A stretch of 64,000 nucleotides of DNA from Brachyhypopomus gauderio (GCF_052324685.1 NC_135226.1:20539645-20603644), one strand, 5' to 3'; shown: positions 51,301 through 63,348, counted from the first letter of the stretch. The notes: generated by a model not told the origin, from the sequence alone. Program-made: numbers and translations.

Positions 51301-53140
51301 TCCGAGAAGTTGTACTTACATGGGCAGTTCACTCTAAAAAAAAGTGCTTAGTCACTGAGATGAAGTAGATTTGAACAGAACTCAAAGGATCCCAGTGGAC
51401 TGCTAGGAATCATTCCAAATAATCAGTTGATTTGAATGAATTCCAGTAGTTGTTTGGTGAACTTTAGGTACTTACCGTCCTCCTGCTTTAGAGTTCATCT
51501 CATCCCTGAGCTTCTTCAGGTCGTCCTTACACCTCTCAATCTCCACAACCTTCAGGCCCTCTACTGTGAAGAACCCCGGCATCAAAACTTGGTCAACATC
51601 ACAATAGCCATCACTAGGAACTAGTCCGGGGTCAAACGGGAGTCTAGAATACGTACACTGCACTCTCTTCTCCAGCAAAGCCAGCCTGTTTGTTATTTCA
51701 GTCTTCAGTTCGTCGATCTTGAAGGCCCTAGAGAGGAGAGAGAGGTTTCAGACAGGCACCCCAGCAGCTGAGGCAGCGTATTGAAGAGCGAGAGAGCTGC
51801 GGTCGCTGGGAAAACAAACACATCCGTCACCTGCCGAACTGCTCTGCCACCTGCGATAACACGTTCTGGAACGTTTCTTCTTTCTCTGTGGAGGGAGGTG
51901 AACAGGCTGTAAATCACGGCCAGACTTCCAAATTCAAGTGTGAAGGAACGAAGAAGCAGAAGTATAAATGTCATCAGTGTGGAGAGGCACATCACCGTGG
52001 GGCAAAACTGTGGGGTATTACCTCCCACTTTGGGGCAAAACTGCGGGGTATTACCTCCCACTTTGGGGCAAAACTGCGGGGTATTACCTCCCAGCTGTCC
52101 GCCCGATAGAGGCACAACTTTGTACAGTGAACTATACAGGGGAGATGGTGTGAAAACATATCAGCAATTCAGCTATCAAAATGCAAATCAAAGAATATTA
52201 AGTATAGAGACTCCCAAATGTGTTTGGCGTAGTTCCTTAGCAATCTGTCTACCTGGGGGAGTTGGTTGGCATGGTAGGATCGATAGACACCAGCGCCCCC
52301 TCAGGATTGATGAGCATTATATCTGTGTTCCTGCGGAGACACTTCCAGAGGTTTAGTGGGCGGAGATATACAGACCTGTGCCTTAAAATAACAACATTAT
52401 AACTGGTATCAGGCATCTGGATGTAATGATACGGCCAACTAACCTGGCGATGTTGGAAGAGGAACAGAGCAGTTCTTTAATGTCCCTTGGACTGCAGTGG
52501 CGACTGAAAAGGACCTAGACAAACAGACACGGACAAAAGACAAACTGAAAATTTGGCATTTCCTGTGCAATGTAATTGTTTAAACCTTGTGATCAATTTA
52601 TTGTTTCACATGATTGTTAATATGACTGTCTCATAGCCTACTGAGGAGATTAGCTAATAAGCTAACGACACAAATATGTCATGTCAAATGCACACGATTC
52701 TGATTTGCAAACAGAAATACGTGGGCTGATAAAACACAGTGCTTAAAGACGAACAAGCAGTTTTTGTTTCATTAGTGGCTGTGTGGGTTATTCTGTGATT
52801 TTACTGTGCAGGTACGGGACACATCACACAGCTCCATCTGTATGTTCTGATCTAGACACGACACCTCCCGCTCCAGACTGGAACTTTAGTTTCACAATCA
52901 GTTTAATATTGTATAAATATTATCATACCGACATCTTTCTATCCACAGTATATCAGGACCAGTGGTATTATGATAAGAGTATTGGCGTTGGAGAAGGTGT
53001 GGGGTCAGTAGTCAGGGGTGGGGTCAATAGTGTCTGGATACATGTCCACATCCACCGACAGCTGTCTGGTGGCGTGTTTGTTTTGTGGAATATCTTGCTG
53101 ACATTTCCCACAGTCGGTGTGTAATCGTGAGAACGAGAGC

Positions 53141-53203
<63 letters not shown>

Positions 53204-54852
53204 TCCTGAGGGAGAGTAAGCCGAGTGCCGTCTTCATCACGGTCACGTGGTCCTTGTCTTCTCCTTAGGGACACACACACTGTAGTGTGCTGACAATGAG
53301 GGCCCATGCAAGCCTGCCAGTGGTGGGCGTTGTCTTGGTGTTGTTATGGCAACTGACACCTGTGACACAAGCTGTCTCAGGTGTTCTTATTAACCTCGAT
53401 CTGCTGTTTCTGGACCTGCTTTCGAGTCTCCTGATGTAACTATGGACTGTCTGCTTTGCGGCCTGTACGTTAGCGATCAGTATTGCACCGCCTTTTACCT
53501 ACATGACTTAAAGAAGACATACGGTGTTCTCCATTGTCACTGAATACATTATGGAAATAACACAACAACGGTTTGGAACCTGTAATCTAACCTGGTCCAA
53601 AGAGACCTTGGTCTATTTACACACTGTTAGATATGATTAGCAGTGGTTATTGACGGTCCACGATAAGATAAATGAGACATTAGATGGCGTCGTAACAGTA
53701 CGTTATGTTGCTACTCCATGACACACCTTTCATGACGGAGTTAGACGAGTGTGTCAGCCTCACACACAAACAGATCATGCTGTATATTCTCTTTTCTTCT
53801 TCAATCTATCTCATCTCCCAGATAATAAGAATAAGCTCAAACCTCAGCTACAGTTCCCCTGAAAAGCATCTGTTTCTAATAATGAGTATTTAAGGGATTG
53901 CACATCGTATCATATTTTATTTTATATTACACTGAACAGTCAAAGCTGATATGGTGATTCAGCTCCAGTCAGGAGGCTATTTGCACCATTACAACAGCAA
54001 CCTCAAGGAAATGATCTGACATTTAATTGAGCTTGAAGCCAAGATAGTGGTGGTAGTGTGAGAAAACACACACAGGGGTGAGAGAACACACAGAGGAGTG
54101 AGAGAACACACACACAGGGGTGAGAGAACACACACAGGGGTGAGAGAAAACAAACAGGAGTGAGAGCACACAGAGGAGTGAGAGAACACATGGAGGAGTG
54201 AGACAGGGAAGAGTGGGACACACATGGAGGAGTGAGACCACACACAGAGGAGTGAGACACACAGGGAGGAGTGAGACACACGTGGAGGAGTGAGACACAC
54301 ATGGAGGAGTGAGCGATACATAGAGGAGTGAGACACACATGGAGGAGTGAGACACACAGAGGAGTGAGAAATACATAGAGGAGTGAGACACACATGGAGG
54401 AGTGAGACACACATAGAGGAGTGAGACACACACGGATGAGTGAGACACACATGGAGGAGAGAGACACACATGGAGTGAGACACACATGGAGGAGTGAGCG
54501 ATACATAGAGGAGTGAGACACACATGGAGGAGTGAGACACACATAGAGGAGTGAGACACACATGGAGGAGTGAGACACACATGGAGGAGAGAGACACACA
54601 TGGAGTGAGACACATGGAGGAGTGAGACACACATGGAGGAGAGAGACACACATGGAGTGAGACACACATGGAGGAGTGAGACACACATGGAGGAGTGAGA
54701 CACACATAGAGGAGTGAGACACACATGGAGGAGTGAGACACACATGGAGGAGTGAGACACACATGGAGGAGTGTGCTGCCCACCTTCTGTATTTTGCCGT
54801 CCACGTCCAGGTAGACGGCTTTGGGGGCGTAGGATGAAGAGCTGGAGCCCAT
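47417..54852 (-). CDS. pde9a: PDE9A, high-affinity cGMP-specific 3',5'-cyclic phosphodiesterase
   Basis: PDE9A hydrolyses cGMP to GMP. Eighteen coding exons, all phases consistent, give 523 residues: 54784-54852 ([19 protein letters not shown]), 52444-52514, 52253-52330, 52088-52131, 51831-51885, 51657-51727, 51476-51563, 51252-51333, 51080-51154, 50886-50972, 49966-50070, 49060-49142, 48816-48972, 48519-48632, 48246-48350, 48013-48141, 47807-47902, 47417-47479. The catalytic HD-type domain shows [10 protein letters not shown] (exon 11), [12 protein letters not shown] (exon 12, metal-binding HD), ENHHCAVAF (exon 13), [11 protein letters not shown] (exon 15) and [13 protein letters not shown] (exon 16), which carries the invariant purine-binding Gln. 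The short last exon (QKKETENMS, stop) was placed by resemblance to the mammalian QKKTDSLT tail and is the least certain. Exon 13 needs a GC donor (CAG|GCCAGT). A minus-strand AATAAA lies at 47099-47104. Several introns are almost entirely minisatellite. Confidence 0.95.
47913..47954. repeat. (CA)n inside the 110-bp PDE9A intron 16
   Basis: The microsatellite begins about 10 bases upstream of the acceptor region of exon 17 and fills over a third of the intron, so its length sets intron size. Confidence 0.95.
48354..48391. repeat. (CA)n next to the PDE9A exon 15 acceptor
   Basis: On the minus strand GTGTGT directly precedes the acceptor GTGTGTATAG of exon 15, so the microsatellite serves as its upstream tract. 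Confidence 0.93.
49165..49868. repeat. GATGTTGTGATGCTGT minisatellite filling PDE9A intron 11
   Basis: About 700 of the 823 intron bases are built from 8- to 13-base units (TGTGATGT, TGTAATGT, TGTGATGC). The minus strand reads open as [13 protein letters not shown] for 260 codons, a repeat artefact. Confidence 0.97.
50605..50760. repeat. TGATCATGTGATCAGTCTA-type repeat in PDE9A intron 10
   Basis: Five degenerate units of about 36-40 bases, each with the near palindrome TGATCATGTGATCA. Confidence 0.85.
51999..52093. repeat. 33-bp tandem repeat overlapping the PDE9A exon 4 splice donor
   Basis: Three copies of GGGGCAAAACTGCGGGGTAT plus TACCTCCCACTTT, starting at 51999, 52032 and 52065. On the minus strand each ends GGGAG|GTAATACC. 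The donor used by exon 4 (exon end 52088) lies in the copy nearest the exon; equal donors recur with exon ends at 52055 and 52022. Confidence 0.93.
53144..53202. repeat. (GT)n microsatellite in PDE9A intron 1
   Basis: About 29 GT units. Confidence 0.97.
54055..54776. repeat. 19-bp minisatellite in PDE9A intron 1
   Basis: About 37 units of ACACACATGGAGGAGTGAG with variants, starting within ten bases of the exon 1 donor. As 19 is not a multiple of three, one unit passes through all frames, so [12 protein letters not shown] proteins appear open in all minus-strand frames. Confidence 0.96.
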
Positions 54853-55855
54853 GTTGGTGTAGTTGAGTCTGTGAGCTGATGTAAAGAACCCCGAGAACCT
54901 CTCTACCCCTACGGAGATAGTCTGACCCTGCCTGACCCTGCCTGACCCTGCCTGACCCTGCCTGACCCAGCGCAGCCTGGAACAGGACCTGCTGCTCCTC
55001 GGACAAAACTACTCAGGAACCCCACGAAGAGCCTCTGCACATGACAAGATAAACAGACCAAGAAGATCTCATACAGACATACAGAGGAGTGAGACATCAT
55101 CAAACATGCTAATTAAAATCCTACAGAGGAAGGCGAGTTGTACACAGTATACCTGCTATACCTTTAGTGTTCATACAGAAAGAAAGATGAAAAAATTAAA
55201 TTTTCTAGAACATAATGCATTCAAATACTGCTTCTTATATTCCTTCAAATTGGTTCCCAAGTCGTTAAATTCCTTGTTGTCTTCTTCATATCTCACACCT
55301 CACCTCCTCCAGCCGAAAACCAAATCCGTCCCATACAACGTTGCACGCACGCCTGAATCATCAGAAATCCTTCGTCTTCGTGCTCATTTGGAGTGAGATG
55401 TTCAGACTGCTCGTGTGTGCAGAGGTGCACAGTGCTGCTGCCCTGTAGTGTGTGCAGTAGCCATCAGCTTCCTGGGCGCTCTGGACACACACCGGGCGAA
55501 GGGGGAGACATGTCAGGACTGGAGGACGCTTGAGGGTACTGTGTATAGTTGATGCGCTCTACTGTTGCCAGGGGACGGTTACTACGGTGAGAAAGCAGCT
55601 TGCTCTGTTCCTGCTGGATGTTGTGACTGAATGTGTGTTGTCACTTTTTATACATCAGGACTGATGTTATCTGATCCAACAGGTTTCTTTGTGCTGGACA
55701 TTTAGGCTTAGTTTTAATGTTTTGACAACATGATGATCAATGATTTAAAGAGACTGGTATAAAATTACGATATACTAATATAAATATAAATAATATACTC
55801 CTCATAACCATACTAATAATAATTATTATTATATATATATGTTTTTTATATAAAA

Positions 55856-56010
55856 TAATTACTTAGCCCTTTACTGTAGTATTGATACTAATGCTTTAGT
55901 GTAGTATGGACACTAGCCCCTTTAGTGTAGTATTGACATTGGATCTTTAGTGTAGTAATAATATTATCCCTTTTTTGTAGGAATTACTAAGTATCTTTAG
56001 TGTAGTAACT
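55856..56010. repeat. TTTAGTGTAGTATTGACACT-type repeat
   Basis: Five imperfect units of about 33 bases; the reverse complement matches the repeat at 61742-61862. Confidence 0.8.
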
Positions 56011-56949
56011 CACCTGATCATCTGATTCTACCTGACCAGGTGTCACAGGCATCATTCATTGATAAGGCATGTAGGTTCAAAGTCAAACTGCCTTTGGTCA
56101 GTAACCAAAAAAGCAACAAAGAGAACTTCCCCTCTCTGAAGTTCAAATAATTTGATAATTGTTTTACCCAACTTACCCCTGGGGGTAAAGACCTGTGCTT
56201 AACCTCCTCACGTGAGGGCATTTCAGCTCTCTGAGTGTTTTTCCGTCTAAATGAATGCTGTTTTAGAGTGCCGATTATACATAATGGCTCTTATCAACAA
56301 GGTGGAGTAGCTACTCGAATCAAGCTGTTGGGAACATGTGTAACGGTGTTCCACCATAAATATCTCGCTAAATCAGGGTTTGTCAGCTACATTACCTCCT
56401 GAAATATTCATAAATATTTTTAAGTGGGCATTTTATAAGTGGGCATAAATCACGTATTATTTTCCAAACCTTTCAATGCATTTGTGAAGTGTAATTCCAC
56501 AGTGTGGTCCATACACAGGCGCTAGGGCTGTTTGGGTCAGCATGGGCAGAAAGCTCTGAGCTGAACTGGTAAAATCACGCCGAACATCTTGCTGCTCATG
56601 GTCTACACCAGAACCTCACATCTATTAACAAGATATGTCAGGTAGCAAAAGCTTTCATGTCCATGCATGGCATAAAAATAAAACATTAAGACCCCTGAGC
56701 AAGAGGAGAAGAAGTTAAAAGGACGTGGAATTAGGAGTCTTCCATATTCCTCCTCTCATCTGGGCCAGAATCGGCGCCACGTTAGCCCAGTTTCAACAAA
56801 GCCCTCATCTCATTATCATCATCACGTCTTTCTCTCAGATCTCTGGGTGCTTTTTTCTCCCCCAACAGCTTTTATTATTGAAATGCAATGTGCCGGCTCT
56901 GTTCTCCTTCGCATCCTTAATGAGGTGAGAAGTGATGGGCTAACTGGGC

Positions 56950-57058
56950 GCACTGCAGGGTTCTGGGTGCTGGTCAGATCTGAATTCTGGGTGTTGGGTC
57001 AGATCTGAGATCTGGGTGTTGGGTCAGATCTGGGTTCTGGGTGCTGGTCAGATCTCTG
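56950..57058. repeat. TTCTGGGTGCTGGTCAGATC-type repeat
   Basis: Four units of 26-27 bases just before the 29-bp array. Confidence 0.85.
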
Positions 57059-57115
57059 CCCACGTTCCAAACATGGCTACTCCTCCACCAGTAGTGAGCC
57101 CCTCCCAGCTGAGTC

Positions 57116-60100
57116 TGTGGTGTAGTAGTGAGGTGTGTTTCAGGTGTGGTGTAGTAATGGGGTATGTTTCAGGTGTGGTGTAGTAGTGGGGTGTGTTTCA
57201 GGTGTGGTGTAGTAGTGTGGTGTGTTTCAGGTGTGGTGTAGTAGTGTGGTGTGTTTCAGTTGTGGTGTACTAGTGAGGTGTGTTTCAGGTGTGGTGTAGT
57301 AGTGTGGTGTGTTTCAGGTGTGGTGTAGTAGTGAGGTGTGTTTCAGGTGTGGTGTAGTGGTGTGGTGTGTTTCAGGTGTGGTGTAGTAGTGTGGTGTGTT
57401 TCAGGTGTGGTGTAGTAGTGAGGTGTGTTTCAGATGTGGTGTAGTAGTGGGGTGTGTTTCAGGTGTGGTGTAGTAGTGAGGTGTGTTTCAGGTGTGGTGT
57501 AGTAGTGTGGTGTGTTTCAGGTGTGGTGTAGTAGTGAGGTGTGTTTCAGGTGTGGTGTAGTAGTGAGGCGTGTTTCAGGTGTGGTGTAGTAGTGGGGTGT
57601 GTTTCAGGTGTGGTGTAGTAGTGAGGTGTGTTTCAGGTGTGGTGTAGTAGTGGGGTGTGTTTCAGGTGTGGTGTAGTAGTGAGGTGTGTTTCAGGTGTGG
57701 TGTAGTAGTGGAGTATGTTTCAGGTGTGGTGTAGTAGTGGGGTGTGTTTCAGGTGTGGTGTAGTAGTGAGGTGTGTTTCAGGTGTGGTGTAGTAGTGAGG
57801 TGTGTTTCAGGTGTGGTGTAGTAGTGGGGTGTGTTTCAGGTGTGGTGTAGTAGTGGGGTGTGTTTCAGGTGTGGTGTAGTAGTGGGGTGTGTTTCAGGTG
57901 TGGTGTAGTAGTGAGGTGTGTTTCAGGTGTGGTGTAGAGCCCTGTGTTCAGGTGTGGTGTAGTAGTGGGGTGTGTTTCAGGTGTGGTGTAGTAGTGAGGT
58001 GTGTTTCAGGTGTGGTGTAGAGCCCTGTGTTCAGGTGTGGTGTAGTAGTGGGGTGTGTTTCAGGTGTGGTGTAGAGCCCTGTGTTCAGGTGTGGTGTAGT
58101 AGTGAGGTGTGTTTCAGGTGTGGTGTAGAGCCCTGTGTTCAGGTGTGGTGTAGTAGTGGGGTGTGTTTCAGGTGTGGTGTAGTAGTGAGGTGTGTTTCAG
58201 GTGTGGTGTAGTAGTGAGGTGTGTTTCAGGTGTGGTGTAGAGCCCTGTGTTCAGGTGTGGTGTAGTAGTGGGGTGTGTTTCAGGTGTGGTGTAGTAGTGA
58301 GGTGTGTTTCAGGTGTGGTGTAGTAGTGGGGTGTGTTTCAGGTGTGGTGTAGAGCCCTGTGTTCAGGTGTGGTGTAGTAGTGGGGTGTGTTTCAGGTGTG
58401 GTGTAGTAGTGAGGTGTGTTTCAGGTGTGGTGTAGTAGTGAGGTGTGTTTCAGATGTGGTGTAGTAGTGTGGTGTGTTTCAGGTGTGGTGTAGTAGTGAG
58501 GTGTGTTTCAGGTGTGGTGTAGTAGTGTGGTGTGTTTCAGGTGTGGTGTAGTAGTGTGGTGTGTTTCAGGTGTGGTGTAGTAGTGAGGTGTGTTTCAGGT
58601 GTGGTGTAGTAGTGGGGTGTGTTTCAGGTGTGGTGTAGTAGTGTGGTGTGTTTCAGGTGTGGTGTAGTAGTGAGGTGTGTTTCAGGTGTGGTGTGGTGTA
58701 GTAGTGAGGTGTGTTTCAGGTGTGGTGTAGTAGTGAGGTGTGTTTCAGGTGTGGTGTAGTAGTGGGGTGTGTTTCAGGTGTGGTGTAGTAGTGAGGTGTG
58801 TTTCAGGTGTGGTGTAGTAGTGTGGTGTGTTTCAGGTGTGGTGTAGTAGTGAGGTGTGTTTCAGGTGTGGTGTGGTGTAGTAGTGAGGTGTGTTTCAGGT
58901 GTGGTGTAGTAGTGAGGTGTGTTTCAGGTGTGGTGTAGTAGTGTGGTGTGTTTCAGGTGTGGTGTAGTAGTGAGGTGTGTTTCAGGTGTGGTGTGGTGTA
59001 GTAGTGAGGTGTGTTTCAGGTGTGGTGTAGTAGTGAGGTGTGTTTCAGGTGTGGTGTAGTAGTGGGGTGTGTTTCAGGTATGGTGTAGTAGTGTGGTGTG
59101 TTTCAGGTGTGGTGTAGTAGTGACGTGTGTTTCAGGTGTGGTGTAGTAGTGGGGTGTGTTTCAGGTGTGGTGTAGTAGTGTGGTGTGTTTCAGGTGTGGT
59201 GTAGTAGTGGGATGGGTGTCAGGTGTGGTGCAGTAGTGAGGTGTTTCAGGTGTGGTGTAGTAGTGAGGTGTGTTTCAGGTGTGGTGTAGTAGTGGGGTGT
59301 GTTTCAGGTGTGGTGTAGTAGTGGGGTGTGTTTCAGGTGTGGTGTAGTAGTGTGGTGTGTTTCAGGTGTGGTGTAGTAGTGAGGTGTGTTTCAGGTGTGG
59401 TGTAGTAGTGAGGTGTGTTTCAGGTGTGGTGTAGTAGTGGGGTGTGTTTCAGGTATGGTGTAGTAGTGGGGTGTGTTTCAGGTATGGTGTAGTAGTGTGG
59501 TGTGTTTCAGGTGTGGTGTAGTAGTGGGGTGTGTTTCAGGTGTGGTGTAGTAGTGTGGTGTGTTTCAGGTGTGGTGTAGTAGTGGGGTGGGTGTCAGGTG
59601 TGGTGCAGTAGTGAGGTGTGTTTCAGGTGTGGTGTAGTAGTGAGGTGTGTTTCAGGTGTGGTGTAGTAGTGGGGTGTGTTTCAGGTGTGGTGTAGTAGTG
59701 GGGTGTGTTTCAGGTGTGGTGTAGTAGTGGGGTGTGTTTCAGGTGTGGTGTAGTAGTAAGGTGTGTTTCAGGTGTGGTGTAGTAGTGAGGTGTGTTTCAG
59801 GTGTGGTGTAGTAGTGAGGTGTGTTTCAGGTGTGGTGTAGTAGTGGGGTGTGTTTCAGGTGTGGTGTAGTAGTGGGGTGTGTTTCAGGTGTGGTGTAGTA
59901 GTGAGGTGTGTTTCAGGTGTGGTGTAGTAGTGAGGTATGTTTCAGGTGTGGTGTAGTAGTGTGGTGTGTTTCAGGTGTGGTGTAGTAGTGAGGTGTGTTT
60001 CAGGTGTGGTGTAGTAGTGGGGTGTGTTTCAGGTGTGGTGTAGTAGTGGGGTGTGTTTCAGGTGTGGTGTAGTAGTGAGGTGTGTTTCAGGTGTGGTGTA

Positions 60101-61354
60101 GTAGTGAGGTGTGTTTCAGGTGTGGTGTAGTAGTGGGGTGTGTTTCAGGTGTGGTGTAGTAGTGAGGTGTGTTTCAGGTGTGGTGTAGTAGTGGAGTATG
60201 TTTCAGGTGTGGTGTAGTAGTGGGGTGTGTTTCAGGTGTGGTGTAGTAGTGAGGTGTGTTTCAGGTGTGGTGTAGTAGTGGGGTGTGTTTCAGGTGTGGT
60301 GTAGTAGTGGGGTGTGTTTCAGGTGTGGTGTAGTAGTGAGGTGTGTTTCAGGTGTGGTGTAGTAGTGAGGTGTGTTTCAGGTGTGGTGTAGTAGTGAGGT
60401 GTGTTTCAGGTATGGTGTAGTAGTGGGGTGTGTTTCAGGTATGGTGTAGTAGTGTGGTGTGTTTCAGATGTGGTGTAGTAGTGAGGTGTGTTTCAGGTGT
60501 GGTGTAGTAGTGGGGTGTGTTTCAGGTGTGGTGTAGTAGTGTGGTGTGTTTCAGGTGTGGTGTAGTAGTGGGGTGGGTGTCAGGTGTGGTGCAGTAGTGA
60601 GGTCTGTTTCAGGTGTGGTGTAGTAGTGAGGTATGTTTCAGGTGTGGTGTAGTAGTAGGGTGTGTTTCAGGTGTGGTGTAGTAGTGGGGTGTGTTTCAGG
60701 TGTGGTGTAGTAGTGAGGTGTGTTTCAGGTGTGGTGTAGTAGTGAGGTGTGTTTCAGGTGTGGTGTAGTAGTGGGGTGTGTTTCAGGTGTGGTGTAGTAG
60801 TGGGGTGTGTTTCAGGTGTGGTGTAGTAGTGAGGTGTGTTTCAGGTGTGGTGTAGTAGTGAGGTATGTTTCAGGTGTGGTGTAGTAGTGAGGTGTGTTTC
60901 AGGTGTGGTGTAGTAGTGGGGTGTGTTTCAGGTGTGGTGTAGTAGTGGGGTGTGTTTCAGGTGTGGTGTAGTAGTGAGGTGTGTTTCAGGTGTGGTGTAG
61001 AGCCCTGTGTTCAGGTGTGGTGTAGTAGTGGGGTGTGTTTCAGGTGTGGTGTAGTAGTGTGGTGTGTTTCAGGTGTGGTGTAGTAGTGAGGTGTGTTTCA
61101 GGTGTGGTGTAGAGCCCTGTGTTCAGGTGTGGTGTAGTAGTGGGGTGTGTTTCAGGTGTGGTGTAGTAGTGTGGTGTGTTTCAGGTGTGGTGTAGTAGTG
61201 AGGTGTGTTTCAGGTGTGGTGTAGAGCCCTGTGTTCAGGTGTGGTGTAGTAGTGGGGTGTGTTTCAGGTGTGGTGTAGTAGTGTGGTGTGTTTCAGGTGT
61301 GGTGTAGTAGTGAGGTGTGTTTCAGGTGTGGTGTAGAGCCCTGTGTTCAGGTGT
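57116..61354. repeat. 4.2-kb array of a 29-bp unit with higher-order structure
   Basis: Roughly 145 copies of GTGTGGTGTAGTAGTGAGGT plus GTGTTTCAG. A 25-bp variant (GTAGAGCCCTGTGTTCAG) starts at about 57936, 58019, 58073, 58127, 58239 and 58351, and again at 60999, 61111, 61223 and 61335. The last four are exactly 112 apart (three 29-mers plus one 25-mer), as are two intervals near the left end. A 5-bp GTGTG insertion variant occurs near 58690, 58869 and 58990. Confidence 0.97.
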
Positions 61355-61741
61355 GTGCGAGCGGCCTTGTTTCCCCGGGGGGATAGCGCACCGGGGGAAG
61401 AGAGTGTGAGTAGTGGTAGTGGTTTGTAGCTTCGTAGACTGGTGTCCCTGTCTGAATAATGCTGCTTGAGTAAAAAAAATAGCCACTCCTGCAAGGCTGC
61501 AGTGGTTGCTAAGTTTTCCTGGCGAAGAGTTTTCCCATTCGCTCATGGATCCAGAGAACACACCTGCCCCCTCCCTCAGGGATCCAATAATTACACCTCC
61601 TTCTTCAGGGATCTGATGAGCACATTTGCCCCCCTCCTTAAGAGATCCAGTGAGTAAATTGTTTGTTTGATGTCTGGGGAATTGAGAAGGAGATGAGTAG
61701 TAACAGCAGGTTGGGTCAATATGCATGTTCAACAATGTGTC

Positions 61742-61862
61742 TCTCAATGTTTACACTAAAGTGTTAGTATTAATACTACATTAAAGTGTTAGTATCAATA
61801 CTACACTAAAGTGTTAGAATCATTACTACACTATAGTACCAATACTACACTAAAGTATCATT
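61742..61862. repeat. Inverted relative of the 55.86-kb repeat
   Basis: AATACTACACTAAAGTGTTA units; their reverse complement matches the TTTAGTGTAGTATTGA units at 55.86-56.01 kb on the other side of the 29-bp array. Confidence 0.75.
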
Positions 61863-62154
61863 ACATTATGATTTAGATGATATGGCTTCCTGAAGGTAAC
61901 AATAAGAACTGGGCTGTGACTGTTCTACTGTAGTACAGTAGCTGATTTATATTTTTGCTGCAATTAAAAAGAAAATCCTGTTTTCAACTCCACATGTATC
62001 AAATAATAATTTGTTTTTTTTTTAGATCAGAGTGAACTGAGAGAGTAACTACCAACTCCGACAAACGCGAGTAAACGGTTCACTATATAGGGCATACATT
62101 AAATAGGTTTCTCAACTCAGCGCCTGCTGACAGAGTGAAACTCTTCGCTACAGT

Positions 62155-62510
62155 GATGGTGACCTCTAGCGGTTATGAGGAGTAATGACGATGATCTCTA
62201 GCGGTTATGAGGAGTAATGATGATGCCCTCTAGCGGTTATGAGGAGTAATGATGATGCCCTTTAGTGGTTATGAGGAGTAATGATGATGCCCTCTAGCGG
62301 TTATGAGGAGTAATGATGATGCCCTTTAGCGGTTATGAGGAGTAATGATGATGCCCTTTAGTGGTTATGAGGAGTAATGATGATGCCCTCTAGTGGTTAT
62401 GAGGAGTAATTATGATGCCCTCTAGTGGTTAAGAGGAGTAATTATGATGCCCTCTAGTGGTTAAGAGGAGTAATTATGATGCCCTCTAGTGGTTATGAGG
62501 AGTTAATGGA
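62155..62510. repeat. 32-bp minisatellite with CTCF-like half motif
   Basis: Eleven units of GATGCCCTCTAGCGGTTATG plus AGGAGTAATGAT. The minus strand carries CCACTAGAGGGCAT or CCGCTAGAGGGCAT in most units, one or two bases short of the CTCF core. Confidence 0.94.
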
Positions 62511-63309
62511 TTAAGTCCCCAAACTTCAAACTTTCTCACACGCTGTTTGACATTAAACCCACCTGCACGTAAACATTGTTTGACACTAACCCCCCCATTC
62601 ACACAGTTTGTTAATAACCCAACCTCTCCACACTAATAATATATTTGAACACTTGCCCTTGAAGAATTGCAGATAATCCAATTAAATAATTTCTTTTTTA
62701 TTGTTTGGGTTCTATCTTTAAATGTATAAATGTATAAACTTTTAAGGCATCCAGACGGTCACTGTGAATAATATATGGAGAGGTCACAGTAATATAGCTA
62801 TTACAACAAATTTATATAAACATATGTACAATACCCCATCCTGGTATCACATGTAAAGTGGTATTGTTGCAAACAGGTACATAACTATATTATAGATATG
62901 TTTTAAACACCAAGGCTAAACATAAACTTGACGACAGAAGTTTACTTCGTTGTGTAATTTACGAGTGCAAAAAAACACAGTCCGCATTTGTATATAACTA
63001 GAACTGGACACACTTGTTCTTCTGATGACAGTGTGTCGATTTTATACTGGATTTATACTGGTTTTCCCTCTTTAATTATGCAGTTTTGAGCTTCAAACAG
63101 TGAGAAGAAGAAAAACTACAACAAATTGTCATATGTACTAAAATCAAGAAGAAAACATCTCACTTCAGCATCGTCTGGTATCTGGTATCTGGTATATGGT
63201 ATCTGATATTTTAACTATTTTGCATGTTCCTGTATGTGATCTCTGTTTTGTATTTTTATCATTAGTGCTGATAACATTGCTGTGCTTATATGGATGAACT
63301 AGATGTATC

Positions 63310-63315
63310 ATCATT

Positions 63316-63348
<33 letters not shown>

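Larger units (their letters stand above)
54853..57115. other. PDE9A 5' flank up to the 29-bp array
   Basis: Contains a short CCTGACCCTG repeat (54924-54968, about five units) some 70-115 bases before the PDE9A start codon, a TTTAGTGTAGTATTGA-type repeat (55.86-56.01 kb), and a CAGATCTGGGTTCTGGGTG-type repeat (56.95-57.06 kb). No CpG island is obvious here, so the PDE9A promoter cannot be placed. Confidence 0.5.

Noticed and set aside
51888..52109. Plus-strand frame with CHQCGEAHH, like a zinc-finger or retroviral knuckle
   Set aside because: Spacing does not fit CX2CX4HX4C or C2H2, and it is antisense to PDE9A introns, exon 4 and the 33-bp repeat.
53989..55006. Up to 327-codon minus-strand frames with repeated [12 protein letters not shown]
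   Set aside because: Intron 1 minisatellite of 19 bp; only the first 23 codons from 54852 are PDE9A exon 1.
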